The notes: generated by a model not told the origin, from the letters alone. A stretch of 64,000 bases of DNA from Photobacterium angustum (GCF_002954615.1 NZ_MSCJ01000001.1:744001-808000); one strand, 5' to 3'; shown: positions 25,731 to 35,001, numbered from the stretch's first letter. Program-made: numbers and translations.

Positions 25731-28310
25731 ATGTGTGCTCAATGTAATAATAAAAAACTGCATGTTCATGCTGCAAAACCAACAGCGGTAACAAAAGCGA
25801 CAGTCACTGTTGAATCTTGTGAGTCAGCGGCGTGTTGTTCATCAACCCCTTCAGAGACTGTACAAAAACACACAGAAGGGTGTGGTGAATCTGATACCGA
25901 CGGTCCTGCTTCCTGTTGCTCATCTAAAAGTGACAAAGTACTTAATGCAGCAAAATTATCAGCAATAGATGCCATCCATCCAAATAAAAAACAATCAACC
26001 TTTACAGTATCTTCTATTAGTCCGTCAGACACTGAAATAGCTTCTCAACACGCGTACGAAGAGTCTGAGAACCAGCATTTAGAACATGACGACTCAAGTC
26101 ATTCATCTTCAGTAAAAAGTTGTTGTTCAAAGTCAACCTCATCAAAAGAACAAGATCAAGCGATTGAAGCGTTTTTAGCACAATCGGCTCATGGTCAAAC
26201 ATTTAGCTGGAAAGTGATTGGCATGGATTGTCCAAGCTGTGCGGCTAAATTGGAAAAATCAATTTCGAGTCTTACTCAAGTTGAAACGGCAAAAGTTATG
26301 TTTGCGACAGAAAAGCTCATCGTCAACATGCAAGCCAATCAGCAAGCCGATAATAATGAATTAAAAAAACAGATTGAAGATAAAGCACAGGCGACGGGTT
26401 TTACCCTCGTTTCTAATGCTGCTGCGGCTGAAGCGCTACCAAAAAAATCATTTATTCAAGAACACTTAGAAGTCCTTGTGATTGCGGCAATGATGATTGC
26501 CTCTTTCTTAATTGATAAAGTGTCACATTCATGGGGTTTAGCGGCATTTACTTTAACCACAATTGTTGGCTTAGTGCCGATTGTGAAAAAAGCTATTAGC
26601 TTAGGTAAATCAGGTTCACCATTCTCGATTGAAACTCTAATGAGTATTGCTGCCATTGGTGCATTGTATTTAGGGGAAACCGCAGAAGCGGCAATGGTGA
26701 TTTTACTGTTTTTAATTGGTGAGCAATTAGAAGGGTATGCCGCATCACGTGCTCGAAGTGGTGTAAAAGCGTTAATGGACTTGGTGCCTGAAGACGCCAA
26801 TGTCGTGTTGCCAAACGGTGAGAAGAAAAAAGTTCCAGCAAGCGAATTAAAACCTGGTGATGTGATTGAAGTTGTACCCGGCGAGCGTTTACCTGCTGAT
26901 GGTCAAGTTTTAGATGTGGTTGCGAGTTTTGATGAAAGCGCACTAACAGGGGAATCTGTACCTGTTGAACGAACACCTGGCCAGAAAGTCATGGCTGGTA
27001 GCATGGCATCAGACAAAGTGGTTCGATTAACGATTGTGTCTGCGCAAGGTGAAAATGCGATCGACCGTATTCTTCATCTCATTGAAGATGCAGAATCACG
27101 CAAAGCACCGCTCGAACGTTTTATTGATAAATTCAGCCGCTGGTACACTCCAGCAATGATGCTACTAGCAACACTTGTTATCATTATTCCGCCGCTTGTA
27201 TTTGGTCAATCATGGGATGAGTGGATTTATAAAGGTCTAGCGCTATTACTTATTGCCTGTCCTTGTGCACTTGTTATTTCAACGCCAGCAGCGATCACTT
27301 CAGGTTTAGCGGCAGCAGCGCGTCGCGGTGCATTAATCAAAGGTGGTGCAGCATTAGAACAGCTTGGTCATGTTGAAACTGTCGCGTTTGATAAAACCGG
27401 TACGCTAACGGAAGGTAAACCTGTAGTGACGGACTTAATTAGCTGGGATAACAATCCCGATCAATTATTACGTCAAGCAGCGGCTGTTGAATCCGGTTCG
27501 TTACACCCACTAGCAACAGCAGTGGTTAACCTTGCTCGAGAAAAATCATTACCTGTTGTTGAAGCTGAAAATCGTGAAGCATTAGCAGGCCGCGGTATTC
27601 AAGGTGTTACTGAAGGCGATAACTTTATGTTATGTGCTGCCGATCGCCTGCCTGAGCAAATTGTGTTGACTGGTAACCAGCAACAGCAAGCGTTAGATCT
27701 TGAAAGCGAAGGTAAAACGCTGGTGGTTGCCGTTCGTAATCAGCAAGCGATAGGTTTAGTTGCATGGCGTGATAATTTACGTAGTGATGCTTTAGAAGCG
27801 ATCACTAAGCTGAAAAGCATTGGCGTGAATTCAGTGATGCTAACGGGTGACAACCCACGTGCAGCTGCTGCGATTGCTAAAGAAATTAATATTGATTTTC
27901 GTGCAGGACTATTGCCTGAAGACAAAGTGACAGAAGTTCGTAAGTTAAGTGAGCTACATTCTGTTGCCATGGTTGGTGATGGTATTAACGATGCGCCAGC
28001 AATGAAAACTGCAACAATTGGTGTCGCTATGGGCGGTGGTACAGATGTAGCACTAGAAACCGCTGATGCAGCAATTACCCATAACCGTGTTTCAGAACTG
28101 CCAGTGATGATTGAATTATCTCGTGCAACATTGAGCAATATTCGTCAAAACATCAGCTTAGCATTAGGTTTAAAAGCGGTATTCCTTGTCACAACCTTAT
28201 TTGGTTTTACAGGGCTTTGGGTTGCAGTACTTGCAGACAGTGGCGCAACAGCGTTAGTAACACTGAATGCATTACGTTTATTACGCTTTAAACCGCAAAG
28301 CGAAAAGTAA
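25731..28310 (+). CDS. zntA: Zn(II)/Cd(II)/Pb(II)-exporting P1B-type ATPase
   Basis: 859 residues against about 732 in E. coli; the excess is a 150-residue N-terminal cysteine-rich extension holding MCAQC, CESAACCSS, ASCCSSK and KSCCSKS clusters and several histidines. Next comes a heavy-metal-associated domain with GMDCPSC (Cys167, Cys170), membrane helices, the actuator TGES loop, the CPC metal-site motif at 510-512, the phosphorylation site DKTGTLTEG (Asp554) and the VGDGINDAPAM hinge. The CPC class with a GMDC HMA domain indicates Zn/Cd/Pb over copper. The MerR promoter upstream supports metal-induced expression. Confidence 0.93.
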   Translation: MCAQCNNKKLHVHAAKPTAVTKATVTVESCESAACCSSTPSETVQKHTEGCGESDTDGPASCCSSKSDKVLNAAKLSAIDAIHPNKKQSTFTVSSISPSDTEIASQHAYEESENQHLEHDDSSHSSSVKSCCSKSTSSKEQDQAIEAFLAQSAHGQTFSWKVIGMDCPSCAAKLEKSISSLTQVETAKVMFATEKLIVNMQANQQADNNELKKQIEDKAQATGFTLVSNAAAAEALPKKSFIQEHLEVLVIAAMMIASFLIDKVSHSWGLAAFTLTTIVGLVPIVKKAISLGKSGSPFSIETLMSIAAIGALYLGETAEAAMVILLFLIGEQLEGYAASRARSGVKALMDLVPEDANVVLPNGEKKKVPASELKPGDVIEVVPGERLPADGQVLDVVASFDESALTGESVPVERTPGQKVMAGSMASDKVVRLTIVSAQGENAIDRILHLIEDAESRKAPLERFIDKFSRWYTPAMMLLATLVIIIPPLVFGQSWDEWIYKGLALLLIACPCALVISTPAAITSGLAAAARRGALIKGGAALEQLGHVETVAFDKTGTLTEGKPVVTDLISWDNNPDQLLRQAAAVESGSLHPLATAVVNLAREKSLPVVEAENREALAGRGIQGVTEGDNFMLCAADRLPEQIVLTGNQQQQALDLESEGKTLVVAVRNQQAIGLVAWRDNLRSDALEAITKLKSIGVNSVMLTGDNPRAAAAIAKEINIDFRAGLLPEDKVTEVRKLSELHSVAMVGDGINDAPAMKTATIGVAMGGGTDVALETADAAITHNRVSELPVMIELSRATLSNIRQNISLALGLKAVFLVTTLFGFTGLWVAVLADSGATALVTLNALRLLRFKPQSEK

Positions 28311-28343
28311 AAACTAATTGCTCTGAGCATTAGTGATTAGTCT

Positions 28344-28392
28344 AAACGGCATGATACGAACAATGATGTATTGTTTGTCATGCCGTTTTTTT
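28344..28392 (+). terminator. Terminator after zntA
   Basis: Long stem: AAACGGCATGA pairs with TCATGCCGTTT, with further pairing inside (ACGAACAAT with ATTGTTTGT), ending in seven T residues. Confidence 0.92.
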
Positions 28393-28476
28393 CGCTATGA
28401 GGCAGGAAAACAGAGTAAAGAGTACATGCGTGAGAAAACGATTTTTTGTGATTCCGGCAATAAGATATCGTTTACG

Positions 28477-28545
28477 TGTGATTCAAATCAGACTTTTGTG
28501 TAACAATTTTTTCAATTGCTTTTTGTTGATGTGACGATGCTCACT
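28477..28545 (+). promoter_or_regulatory. Two CRP sites, CytR-type udp promoter
   Basis: TGTGA-N6-TCAGA at 28477-28492 and TGTGA-N6-TCACT at 28530-28545 each match the CRP consensus at nine of ten positions. Their centres are 53 bases apart, the spacing of the CRP-CytR-CRP nucleoprotein complexes at E. coli nucleoside-catabolism promoters. A -10-like TATTGT at 28567-28572 would put the start near 28579, with the downstream site centred at about -41.5 (class II position). CytR presence is inferred from architecture only. Confidence 0.75.
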
Positions 28546-28704
28546 AAAAGTGGTTGAATCATTGGTTATTGTTACCACGTGTTTTTGATAGAGCATGTTG
28601 CAGTATGTTTGACTCTTTCTATCAAAAAATTGATTAAAATAGTAATAACTCATAAGAATCACTCTGAACCTACAACAGAGCTGTTTAAATTAAAGGGTAA
28701 CATT

Positions 28705-29472
28705 ATGTCTGATAATAAAGTCTTCCACTTAGGTGTTAATAAAGCTGATCTTAATGGTGCAGAATTAGCGATTATTCCCGGTGATCCAGCACGTGTTGAG
28801 AAAATTGCAAACTTAATGGATAACCCTGAGTTTTTAGCAAGCTCTCGTGAGTACACTGTATTTCGCGCTAAATTAGACGGTAAATCAGTGGTTGTGTGTT
28901 CAACGGGTATCGGTGGTCCATCAACCTCTATTGCTGTTGAAGAATTAGCACAGTTAGGGGTAACAACTTTCCTTCGTGTAGGTACTACAGGTGCAATTCA
29001 GCCTAACATTAACCCTGGCGATATGATTGTAACGACAGGCTCAGTACGTTTAGATGGTGCAAGTCTGCATTTCGCACCAATGGAATTCCCAGCTGTTGCT
29101 GATTTTGGTGTTGCAACGGCAATGAAGCAAGCATGTGATGACGAGCATGCTGTAGTACACACGGGTGTAACAGCATCAAGTGATACGTTCTACCCAGGTC
29201 AAGAGCGTTACGATACATTCTCAGGTCGCGTAGTTCGTCGTTTCCAAGGCTCAATGAAAGAGTGGCAAGAAATGGGCGTGCTTAACTTTGAAATGGAATC
29301 AGCAACGTTATTAACCATGTGTGCAAGCTCTGGTTTACGTGCAGGTTGTGTAGCAGGTGTTATTATTAACCGTACACAAAAAGAGATCCCAGATCACGCA
29401 ACGCTAAAAGAAACAGAAGCGAAATCAATTAAGATCGTGGTAGAAGCTGCACGTAAAATGTTAGCTGAATAA
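28705..29472 (+). CDS. udp: Uridine phosphorylase
   Basis: Reversible phosphorolysis of uridine to uracil and ribose-1-phosphate in pyrimidine salvage. I start at 28705 ([16 protein letters not shown]), giving 255 residues close to the E. coli 253; an in-frame start 126 bases upstream has no homology. AAAGGG is well placed for 28705. Family blocks: [12 protein letters not shown] (phosphate loop), [30 protein letters not shown], and the [11 protein letters not shown] substrate motif. Regulation by CRP, and probably CytR, is expected from the upstream sites. Confidence 0.96.
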   Translation: MSDNKVFHLGVNKADLNGAELAIIPGDPARVEKIANLMDNPEFLASSREYTVFRAKLDGKSVVVCSTGIGGPSTSIAVEELAQLGVTTFLRVGTTGAIQPNINPGDMIVTTGSVRLDGASLHFAPMEFPAVADFGVATAMKQACDDEHAVVHTGVTASSDTFYPGQERYDTFSGRVVRRFQGSMKEWQEMGVLNFEMESATLLTMCASSGLRAGCVAGVIINRTQKEIPDHATLKETEAKSIKIVVEAARKMLAE

Positions 29473-29499
29473 GATTTAAGTCTTAAAGTGTTATATTAG

Positions 29500-29527
29500 A
29501 AAGCCGCTCTTAGGAGCGGCTTTTTTT
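29500..29527 (+). terminator. udp terminator, left copy of a duplicated terminator
   Basis: A 10-bp perfect stem AAAGCCGCTC / GAGCGGCTTT with TTAG loop, then seven T residues. An identical stem, loop and at least six T residues recur at 30386-30412, on the far side of the next ORF. Confidence 0.96.
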
Positions 29528-29622
29528 ATAAATATAAAAACGTTTAGTTACAAAATAAGTTAATAAAGTATTAGATTATTATTATAAAATAAATCATTAA
29601 AATTTAATGGTTTTTACTTTAT

Positions 29623-30372
29623 ATGAATGACAATTTTAGAATAATGATCTTGATATTATTATGTAGTATATCTTTTTATTCGGGTGTTTATTCTAGTTCT
29701 ACTGATTTTAAGCTTTGGGGCTTTTTTGTTGATATAGGAACATTATTGTCAGGATTTGGTTCTATTGGAGCTGTATATTTAGGTATACAAGTTATGAATG
29801 TTTGGAAAAAACAGATAACTCATACTAAATTATTTGAACAAGATTGTAGCTTTCTTGTAGAATTTAAAAGCTTTCACAGTGCAATGTGTCTTTTTACTTA
29901 TTCGATATATGATCATACAGACAGCATTCATAATCAGGCATCATATTATATAAATAATAAAATTTATGAAAATGGAGAAACGGTAAGAGATTATATTGAA
30001 CCGCTTATTAAAGAGCTTGAAGATATAGAAATAGATTTTAAAGAATCAGGTATATATAAATATAATAAATATTTTTCTAATTATTTTAATAGTGAATTTA
30101 TTTTTAAATATAATCAAGAATCTCCATTTAATGATATTAATAAAAATAACCTTCTTATTGAATATTGGAAGATCATTTATGACTATCAGAAAAGCTTTAA
30201 TATTTTAATTAAATGTTCATTGTTAAATAATGATTTTGATAGGATTAAAATGCATAGCTCTTTTTATGGTAAAAAAATATATATTAAAGAGATAAAGGAA
30301 TTACAAAAAGAATTAGATAGTAAAGGAAAAGAGATTATCAATCATTATCATAAGAAATGGTTGATAGAATAG
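29623..30372 (+). CDS. Hypothetical membrane protein, AT-rich insert
   Basis: 249 residues, not recognised. Two hydrophobic helices (about 7-25 and 34-60, the second in the typical FFVDIGTLLSGFGSIGAVYLGIQV form) are followed by a short WKKQ and a long, probably cytosolic, helical region rich in Asn, Lys, Ile and Tyr. Codons are far more AT-rich than in neighbouring genes. No Shine-Dalgarno sequence precedes the ATG at 29623. The gene lies between two copies of the udp terminator, which suggests a late arrival. Similar two-helix proteins with a WKKQ-type junction are common in accessory regions, with unknown role. Confidence 0.7.
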   Translation: MNDNFRIMILILLCSISFYSGVYSSSTDFKLWGFFVDIGTLLSGFGSIGAVYLGIQVMNVWKKQITHTKLFEQDCSFLVEFKSFHSAMCLFTYSIYDHTDSIHNQASYYINNKIYENGETVRDYIEPLIKELEDIEIDFKESGIYKYNKYFSNYFNSEFIFKYNQESPFNDINKNNLLIEYWKIIYDYQKSFNILIKCSLLNNDFDRIKMHSSFYGKKIYIKEIKELQKELDSKGKEIINHYHKKWLIE

Positions 30373-30385
30373 TTATATTTTTATT

Positions 30386-30412
30386 AAAGCCGCTCTTAGG
30401 AGCGGCTTTTTT
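30386..30412 (+). terminator. Second copy of the udp terminator
   Basis: Stem, loop and T run identical to 29500-29526. It lies 14 bases after the stop of the AT-rich ORF, so both copies are well placed to end transcription. Confidence 0.95.
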
Positions 30413-30489
30413 ATTTTCAATAATACTGTCATGAATAAAAAGGTTTAAATAAAATAGGTTTGTGACATGACCAGTACATTACTTTTAGA

Positions 30490-30969
30490 TTAAACGGCAA
30501 AGTCTAGGGAAATATAAAAAGTATCAAGTTGCGACATATTACGTGTTTTCCAAACACTTCTTGTATCATGAACTCTGTAACCCAATTCAGTATTAAAGTT
30601 CTTATTGATTCGATAATTAATCCCTGTTTGTGCGCCTAAAATAAGATCATCTTTGTTCGATTCTGCAATTTGGACTCCCGTACTCGCACCAATAAATCCT
30701 CGCCAATCTCCACTCTTTGTAAAGGGTACTAAGTAGTCATAAGAAGCGACAAAGTTGTAGAGTTCCTTTTTTATTTCTAGGTAGCTATAGAGCCGATGAT
30801 TATCGTTAATATTAGCGCCGACCCTTACACTTGGATTAAAGTTCCAACCATCGTTGATACTACTGACACCGTCATTGATACCGACACCAATAAATGCTTG
30901 TGGCTCTGAGGCCTGGGCAGACATACTGGCAAATAAGCTAAATAATACAGGTACTAATTTTAATTTCAT
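30490..30969 (-). CDS. Small outer-membrane beta-barrel protein
   Basis: 159 residues with a clear signal peptide (1-20, cut after AQA-type SAQAS) and alternating hydrophobic/polar strands to the C terminus (FIGVGINDGV, SVRVGANIN, FIGASTGVQIA, NTELGYRVHD, FYISLDFAV). The terminal aromatic-rich strand fits a barrel assembled by BAM, probably with eight strands. Not assignable to a named family. Monocistronic on the minus strand, with AGGA in the leader. Confidence 0.75.
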   Translation of the reverse strand: MKLKLVPVLFSLFASMSAQASEPQAFIGVGINDGVSSINDGWNFNPSVRVGANINDNHRLYSYLEIKKELYNFVASYDYLVPFTKSGDWRGFIGASTGVQIAESNKDDLILGAQTGINYRINKNFNTELGYRVHDTRSVWKTRNMSQLDTFYISLDFAV

Positions 30970-31262
30970 TTATCCTCCAAATTGTTTCGTGGACAATACA
31001 TTATTCTCTAAAGGGATGTTGGAGGTTTCTGTAAGATAATGTTAATGCGATTAATTTCAGAACAGCATTTAGATTGTTTAACTACTTGTTATTTCAGGTA
31101 ACCTTGTAGTCTTTTGTAATCGTTAGCTTTTATCGTGTTATCTGTATTTATTCGGTAGTATTAAATATTCGTTTGACCTCAATCTAACTTGAGGTTTTAT
31201 CCTTGCATTATATCAATCTCGTTGGTGACGAAATTACAGGAAATTAAAGCAAGGAGAAAACA

Positions 31263-32126
31263 ATGGAACAGTTTATTGATAAAGGAATTTTAGCGTTAGC
31301 CAATGTGGTGGAAGTTGACAGTACCGCATGGTTTCAAGGGCATACGGGGGCAGCATTATTGGCAGGTGATGCATTACTTAATGGCGGAGCACTCAACAAT
31401 GTATCTAAAAAGAGTGTACAAGCAATGTTAGTGCAGTTTACCGATGATAATCAGCATTTAATGAATCCATTATCCAATAGCCCTGAAACAACCGATTATA
31501 GTGAGGTTGTAAATGCCATAGCACTTAACGCGCAGCAATTATGTCATTCAGGCCATGGGATCATATATGGTGCATTATTTTTAAATGCTGTCGCCAATAA
31601 TAACGTTGTTGTTACTGAGCGTATGGTTTCCAATATCGCCAAGCTAATTGTTAATTGTAAGGATGATAATTGGGGACGTTATTACGGCTTAGCTGACTAT
31701 CGTCAATATCAGCCATCCAGTTTATTAAATAAAGGTGAGATAAATATTCAGCAACATTGTGTTATTGCCGTTGAGCGAAGTACACAAGATATTTACTATA
31801 ATACCGATGAGCACTTTTTCGCTGGCGATAAACTTCATGGTATTACTCATGCTCACGCTATATTTTTACTCGATAAACTGGGCTATAAAGAATTAGCGCA
31901 ACAAGCGGTACAACAATCGCTTATTCAGTTAGAGCTTAATGATCGCAAACCAGAATCAGGACTAAAAAAGGTAATACCACAACCTTTTGACTTATCAGAT
32001 CCAAATATTTGGGGACATGATTTTAATGAGCACAAAATTAAGCTGGTACACAGTTATGTGGAATTATCGGCACAGAGTAATCAACCATTAGCGAAATTAG
32101 ATAATTTATGGGGGGCTGTGGTGTAG
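31263..32126 (+). CDS. Hypothetical protein, helical, histidine-rich
   Basis: 287 residues, function not recognised. Strong ribosome binding site (AAGGAG at 31251-31256). No signal peptide or membrane helix. The protein looks mainly alpha-helical and has several histidine pairs in repeated contexts: FQGHTGAAL, LCHSGHGIIYGALF, KLHGITHAHAIFLLDKLGYKELAQQA, IWGHDFNEHKIKLVHSY. The helix-hairpin pattern recalls alpha/alpha toroids, but this is a guess. No partner gene is adjacent. Confidence 0.75.
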   Translation: MEQFIDKGILALANVVEVDSTAWFQGHTGAALLAGDALLNGGALNNVSKKSVQAMLVQFTDDNQHLMNPLSNSPETTDYSEVVNAIALNAQQLCHSGHGIIYGALFLNAVANNNVVVTERMVSNIAKLIVNCKDDNWGRYYGLADYRQYQPSSLLNKGEINIQQHCVIAVERSTQDIYYNTDEHFFAGDKLHGITHAHAIFLLDKLGYKELAQQAVQQSLIQLELNDRKPESGLKKVIPQPFDLSDPNIWGHDFNEHKIKLVHSYVELSAQSNQPLAKLDNLWGAVV

Positions 32127-32228
32127 TTTCATTGCTTTTACTTACACATTCCCCAACCACAATGTATTGGCGCAAATCTTGTTCAGAGCTATGATGTAAT
32201 GCTTACTGATTAAAGAAAGGGATTGATT

Positions 32229-32486
32229 ATGTTGTGGTTTTTAATGATTACGTTACCACTGATTTTGGTGGTAGCGCATGTGGTGTTACTGGCTACTAAT
32301 CTTTATTCTTCAGTAAAACCTGCCTTGATTATTCCTGCCATTATTGTGGTGTACTGCGGTTATTCCATCATCAGTGTGTCAGATCGTGATGCATTACCTG
32401 CCATTATTTTAGCTGCATATTATTTAGTGTTAACCGTGTTTACTTTACGTCGTAGTTACTTGTGGTATAGCCGCCGTCATGCGTAA
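32229..32486 (+). CDS. Small inner-membrane protein
   Basis: 85 residues with three hydrophobic segments (about 1-24, 30-50 and 58-76) and a positively charged tail (RRSYLWYSRRH). I use the ATG at 32229, preceded by AAAGGG at proper distance, instead of a TTG two codons upstream. Family not recognised. It sits between unrelated genes with gaps of about 100 bases on each side. Confidence 0.7.
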   Translation: MLWFLMITLPLILVVAHVVLLATNLYSSVKPALIIPAIIVVYCGYSIISVSDRDALPAIILAAYYLVLTVFTLRRSYLWYSRRHA

Positions 32487-32583
32487 GTTAACAAACAATA
32501 TTTTTTGAAACTCATCACGTTAGTCGTGTAATTGCTGTGTTAGGTTCAGGTAGCGCAATTTTTCCTTTCGATGTATTGGTGTG

Positions 32584-33495
32584 ATGATGACAAATAAAAA
32601 TGAACGACAGCTCAATGAACCATTGTTCTCTAACTTTATTCAAGGTTACTGGCGAATGGCTGAGTGGGGAATGACGGCGCAGCAGCGATTATCATTTATC
32701 AAGCAACATCTAGAACTGGGAGTTACATCTGTTGATCATGCGCCTGTTTATGGTGCATCAGCGTGTGAATCTTTATTTGGTGAAGCATTGCACTTACAGC
32801 CAAGTATTCGTGATGAATTAACGATTATTTCTAAATGCGGCATCGTTGGAGGTAAAGAGGTTAATGGTACGTCGCAAGTGGCGTATTACGATAGCCGAGC
32901 AAGCCATATTCTTGCTTCAGTCGAGGGGTCTTTACAGCGTTTAGGTATTGAGCAACTGGATGTATTGCTGATTCACCGTCCTGATCTATTAATGGATGCT
33001 GATGAGATCAATTGCGCTTTTGAGCAACTACATCAGACGGGAAAAGTGAAACATTTTGGGGTGTCGAATTTCTCAAAAGATGAATTTTCATTATTGCAAT
33101 CTCGGGTAGAGTTTCCACTAATCACCAATCAAATCGAAATTAATCCATTACATACTGATGCGATTGAAGACGGTACATTGGCGCAGCTACAGCAGCATAG
33201 GGTAAGGCCTATGGCATGGTCATGTTTAGCGGGAGGCGATATCTATAACAGTACTTCAGAACAAGCTCATCGAGTGCGTGAAACATTGAATGTACTAAAA
33301 CAAGAGCTCAATGCTGATTCTATTGATCAGGTGATTTATGCTTGGTTAATGCGGCTACCTACACGTCCCGCTTTGCTATTGGGTACAGGTAAAATTGAGC
33401 GCGTGAAGACTGCTGTTGCTGCCGAGCAGTTACAATTAACCCATGAACAATGGTATCGCTTGTTAGAGGCGTCTAAAGGGCATGGTGTGGCGTAA
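32584..33495 (+). CDS. Aldo/keto reductase, YdhF type
   Basis: About 303 residues, cytoplasmic NADPH-dependent oxidoreductase fold. The TIM-barrel catalytic set is visible in part: VTSVDHAPVYG (Asp and Tyr), ELTIISKCGIV (Lys) and LDVLLIHRPD (His). KHFGVSNFSKDEF and the NADPH-end LLGTGKIERVKTAV are as in E. coli YdhF. The start is ambiguous (GTG 32581, ATG 32584 and ATG 32587). A palindromic terminator follows. Substrate unknown. Confidence 0.88.
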   Translation: MMTNKNERQLNEPLFSNFIQGYWRMAEWGMTAQQRLSFIKQHLELGVTSVDHAPVYGASACESLFGEALHLQPSIRDELTIISKCGIVGGKEVNGTSQVAYYDSRASHILASVEGSLQRLGIEQLDVLLIHRPDLLMDADEINCAFEQLHQTGKVKHFGVSNFSKDEFSLLQSRVEFPLITNQIEINPLHTDAIEDGTLAQLQQHRVRPMAWSCLAGGDIYNSTSEQAHRVRETLNVLKQELNADSIDQVIYAWLMRLPTRPALLLGTGKIERVKTAVAAEQLQLTHEQWYRLLEASKGHGVA

Positions 33496-33506
33496 CCGTG
33501 TTATAA

Positions 33507-33534
33507 AAAAAAGACCTCAATTGAGGTCTTTTTT
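33507..33534. terminator. Bidirectional terminator
   Basis: A 28-base perfect palindrome centred on CAATTG with A and T runs at both ends lies between two converging genes (aldo/keto reductase and the CARF nuclease). Confidence 0.93.
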
Positions 33535-33551
33535 AATAGTAACGTTACGCT

Positions 33552-34724
33552 TTAGGCTGGGTTATGAGAATGATGTTCACCACCCGCACCTTTTAACCAT
33601 TCATGTAGATGGATGCGTAAGTCACCTAACTGATCTGGACCAATAATCGCGAGGCCTAAATCTTGCGCTCGAACTAGATCGTGATGACGGAGTGGTCGGA
33701 AACTGACTAGCATCGCACGTGCTTGTAAGCCACCTAATAAGTCACGTAGTGATTCCAGTTTGTAGAGTGTATCGTCACCATCATCACGCATACCTTTCGT
33801 CTTACATTCGATAATATGCAGCTTATTATTGACGATAGTTGCAACATCCAATTCATTACGTACCTCACGCTCACCAATCTTACGGTAAACCTGCACACCT
33901 AATGAGTGATCTTGAATTGTTGGTAGTTCGTTTTGAATAGCGCGAACAGTGCTATGGACAAGGTTCTCTAACCATTCCCCATTTGCAAAACGGCGAGCTT
34001 CTTCGTGTTTAAAAGTTAAAACGCCGTCATGGTATGTTGCTAAACCTGTTTCTTCTAGATCTGATAGCAATGTGCCTAGCTCTTTGTAGCCTTGCTGTTT
34101 ATCACTAAGCTCAACATGAAGCACTTGTTCTTTACGACAAGTGGTCGCGAGGTAATTCAAGGTTGCTAGACCTGGACCTAATTCAAGCGCAGAACTTGCC
34201 CAACGTTGACCTAACTCCCAAAGCTGATCGTTAAGTGATTCAGGCATAGGATTATCAGAAAGCTCACAACGGGCACCGAATATAGTTAAGTAATCGGTAA
34301 TTTGAATACGGTCTTGAACCTGTTGTTGTTCACAGTCAGCTGGGAACAACCAACACATTTCATCACTGAAAGGTTCGATAACATAAATTGGCCAGTGATA
34401 AGAGCGGAAAACTTCGTAAGCAGAAAGAAGACGGTGACGTAAACCACAACTTGCGTTAAACCAAACTTCGCACCCTGTTGCTTTAATATCTTCGGCGAGT
34501 TGATGAATCTCGCTTCTAATCAGCGTGATATTAATGCTGTCAGGGATCACAAAAAAATCAACATCTATGTTACGTGGAGTCAAAATAGAAGCTAGGCGGT
34601 CATACTGTTCTCGCTGAAGCTCAGTACCAATAAATATCATTTTTGTAGCCGGAACGGCTTCATCTAGCAAAGGGGTGATCAAACGGACAGGGTCCTGATC
34701 GATAATACCAACATGAATAATCAT
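33552..34724 (-). CDS. CARF-PD-(D/E)XK nuclease, Card1/VC1899 (DUF1887) family
   Basis: 390 residues. The N-terminal half (about 1-150) is a Rossmann-like CARF domain (MIIHVGIIDQDPVRLITPLL, VWFNASCGLRHRLLSAYEVF); a winged-helix-like linker lies at about 180-245; the C-terminal nuclease domain has GEWLE (Glu250, Glu253), Asp293 in NELDVA and the E-x-K pair Glu306/Lys308 in HIIECKTKG. V. cholerae VC1899 and Treponema Card1 share this layout; Card1 is a DNase/RNase activated by cyclic tetra-adenylate in type III CRISPR. I start at 34724 because AAGG is well placed there. No cas gene or CRISPR array occurs in the window. Confidence 0.87.
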   Translation of the reverse strand: MIIHVGIIDQDPVRLITPLLDEAVPATKMIFIGTELQREQYDRLASILTPRNIDVDFFVIPDSINITLIRSEIHQLAEDIKATGCEVWFNASCGLRHRLLSAYEVFRSYHWPIYVIEPFSDEMCWLFPADCEQQQVQDRIQITDYLTIFGARCELSDNPMPESLNDQLWELGQRWASSALELGPGLATLNYLATTCRKEQVLHVELSDKQQGYKELGTLLSDLEETGLATYHDGVLTFKHEEARRFANGEWLENLVHSTVRAIQNELPTIQDHSLGVQVYRKIGEREVRNELDVATIVNNKLHIIECKTKGMRDDGDDTLYKLESLRDLLGGLQARAMLVSFRPLRHHDLVRAQDLGLAIIGPDQLGDLRIHLHEWLKGAGGEHHSHNPA

Positions 34725-35001
34725 AATAATCCTTAATGCGCCAAATTTGTTATGGGGCATATTATGTCTGCGCATTAATTAATAAGAAGTGAACCAAAGA
34801 GTGTACGCAACACTTATTATTAAGATATATGAGGATATTTAGGGTGAAATTCAAGGTAAAAATGGTGAGGGATTTTATATTTCACTATTCGATACACAGA
34901 AATGAGAGATGAATTTCTCATTATTGAAAATTAACAGAAAACTGCTTTTAAAATGAACATAGCGCCACCTAAATAGGTAACGCTACTAAAAAAGAGAGTA
35001 A

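Noticed and set aside
28579..28704. Upstream extension of Udp by 42 residues
   Set aside because: It begins inside the promoter region, adds non-conserved residues and lacks a ribosome binding site, while the ATG at 28705 gives the family length.
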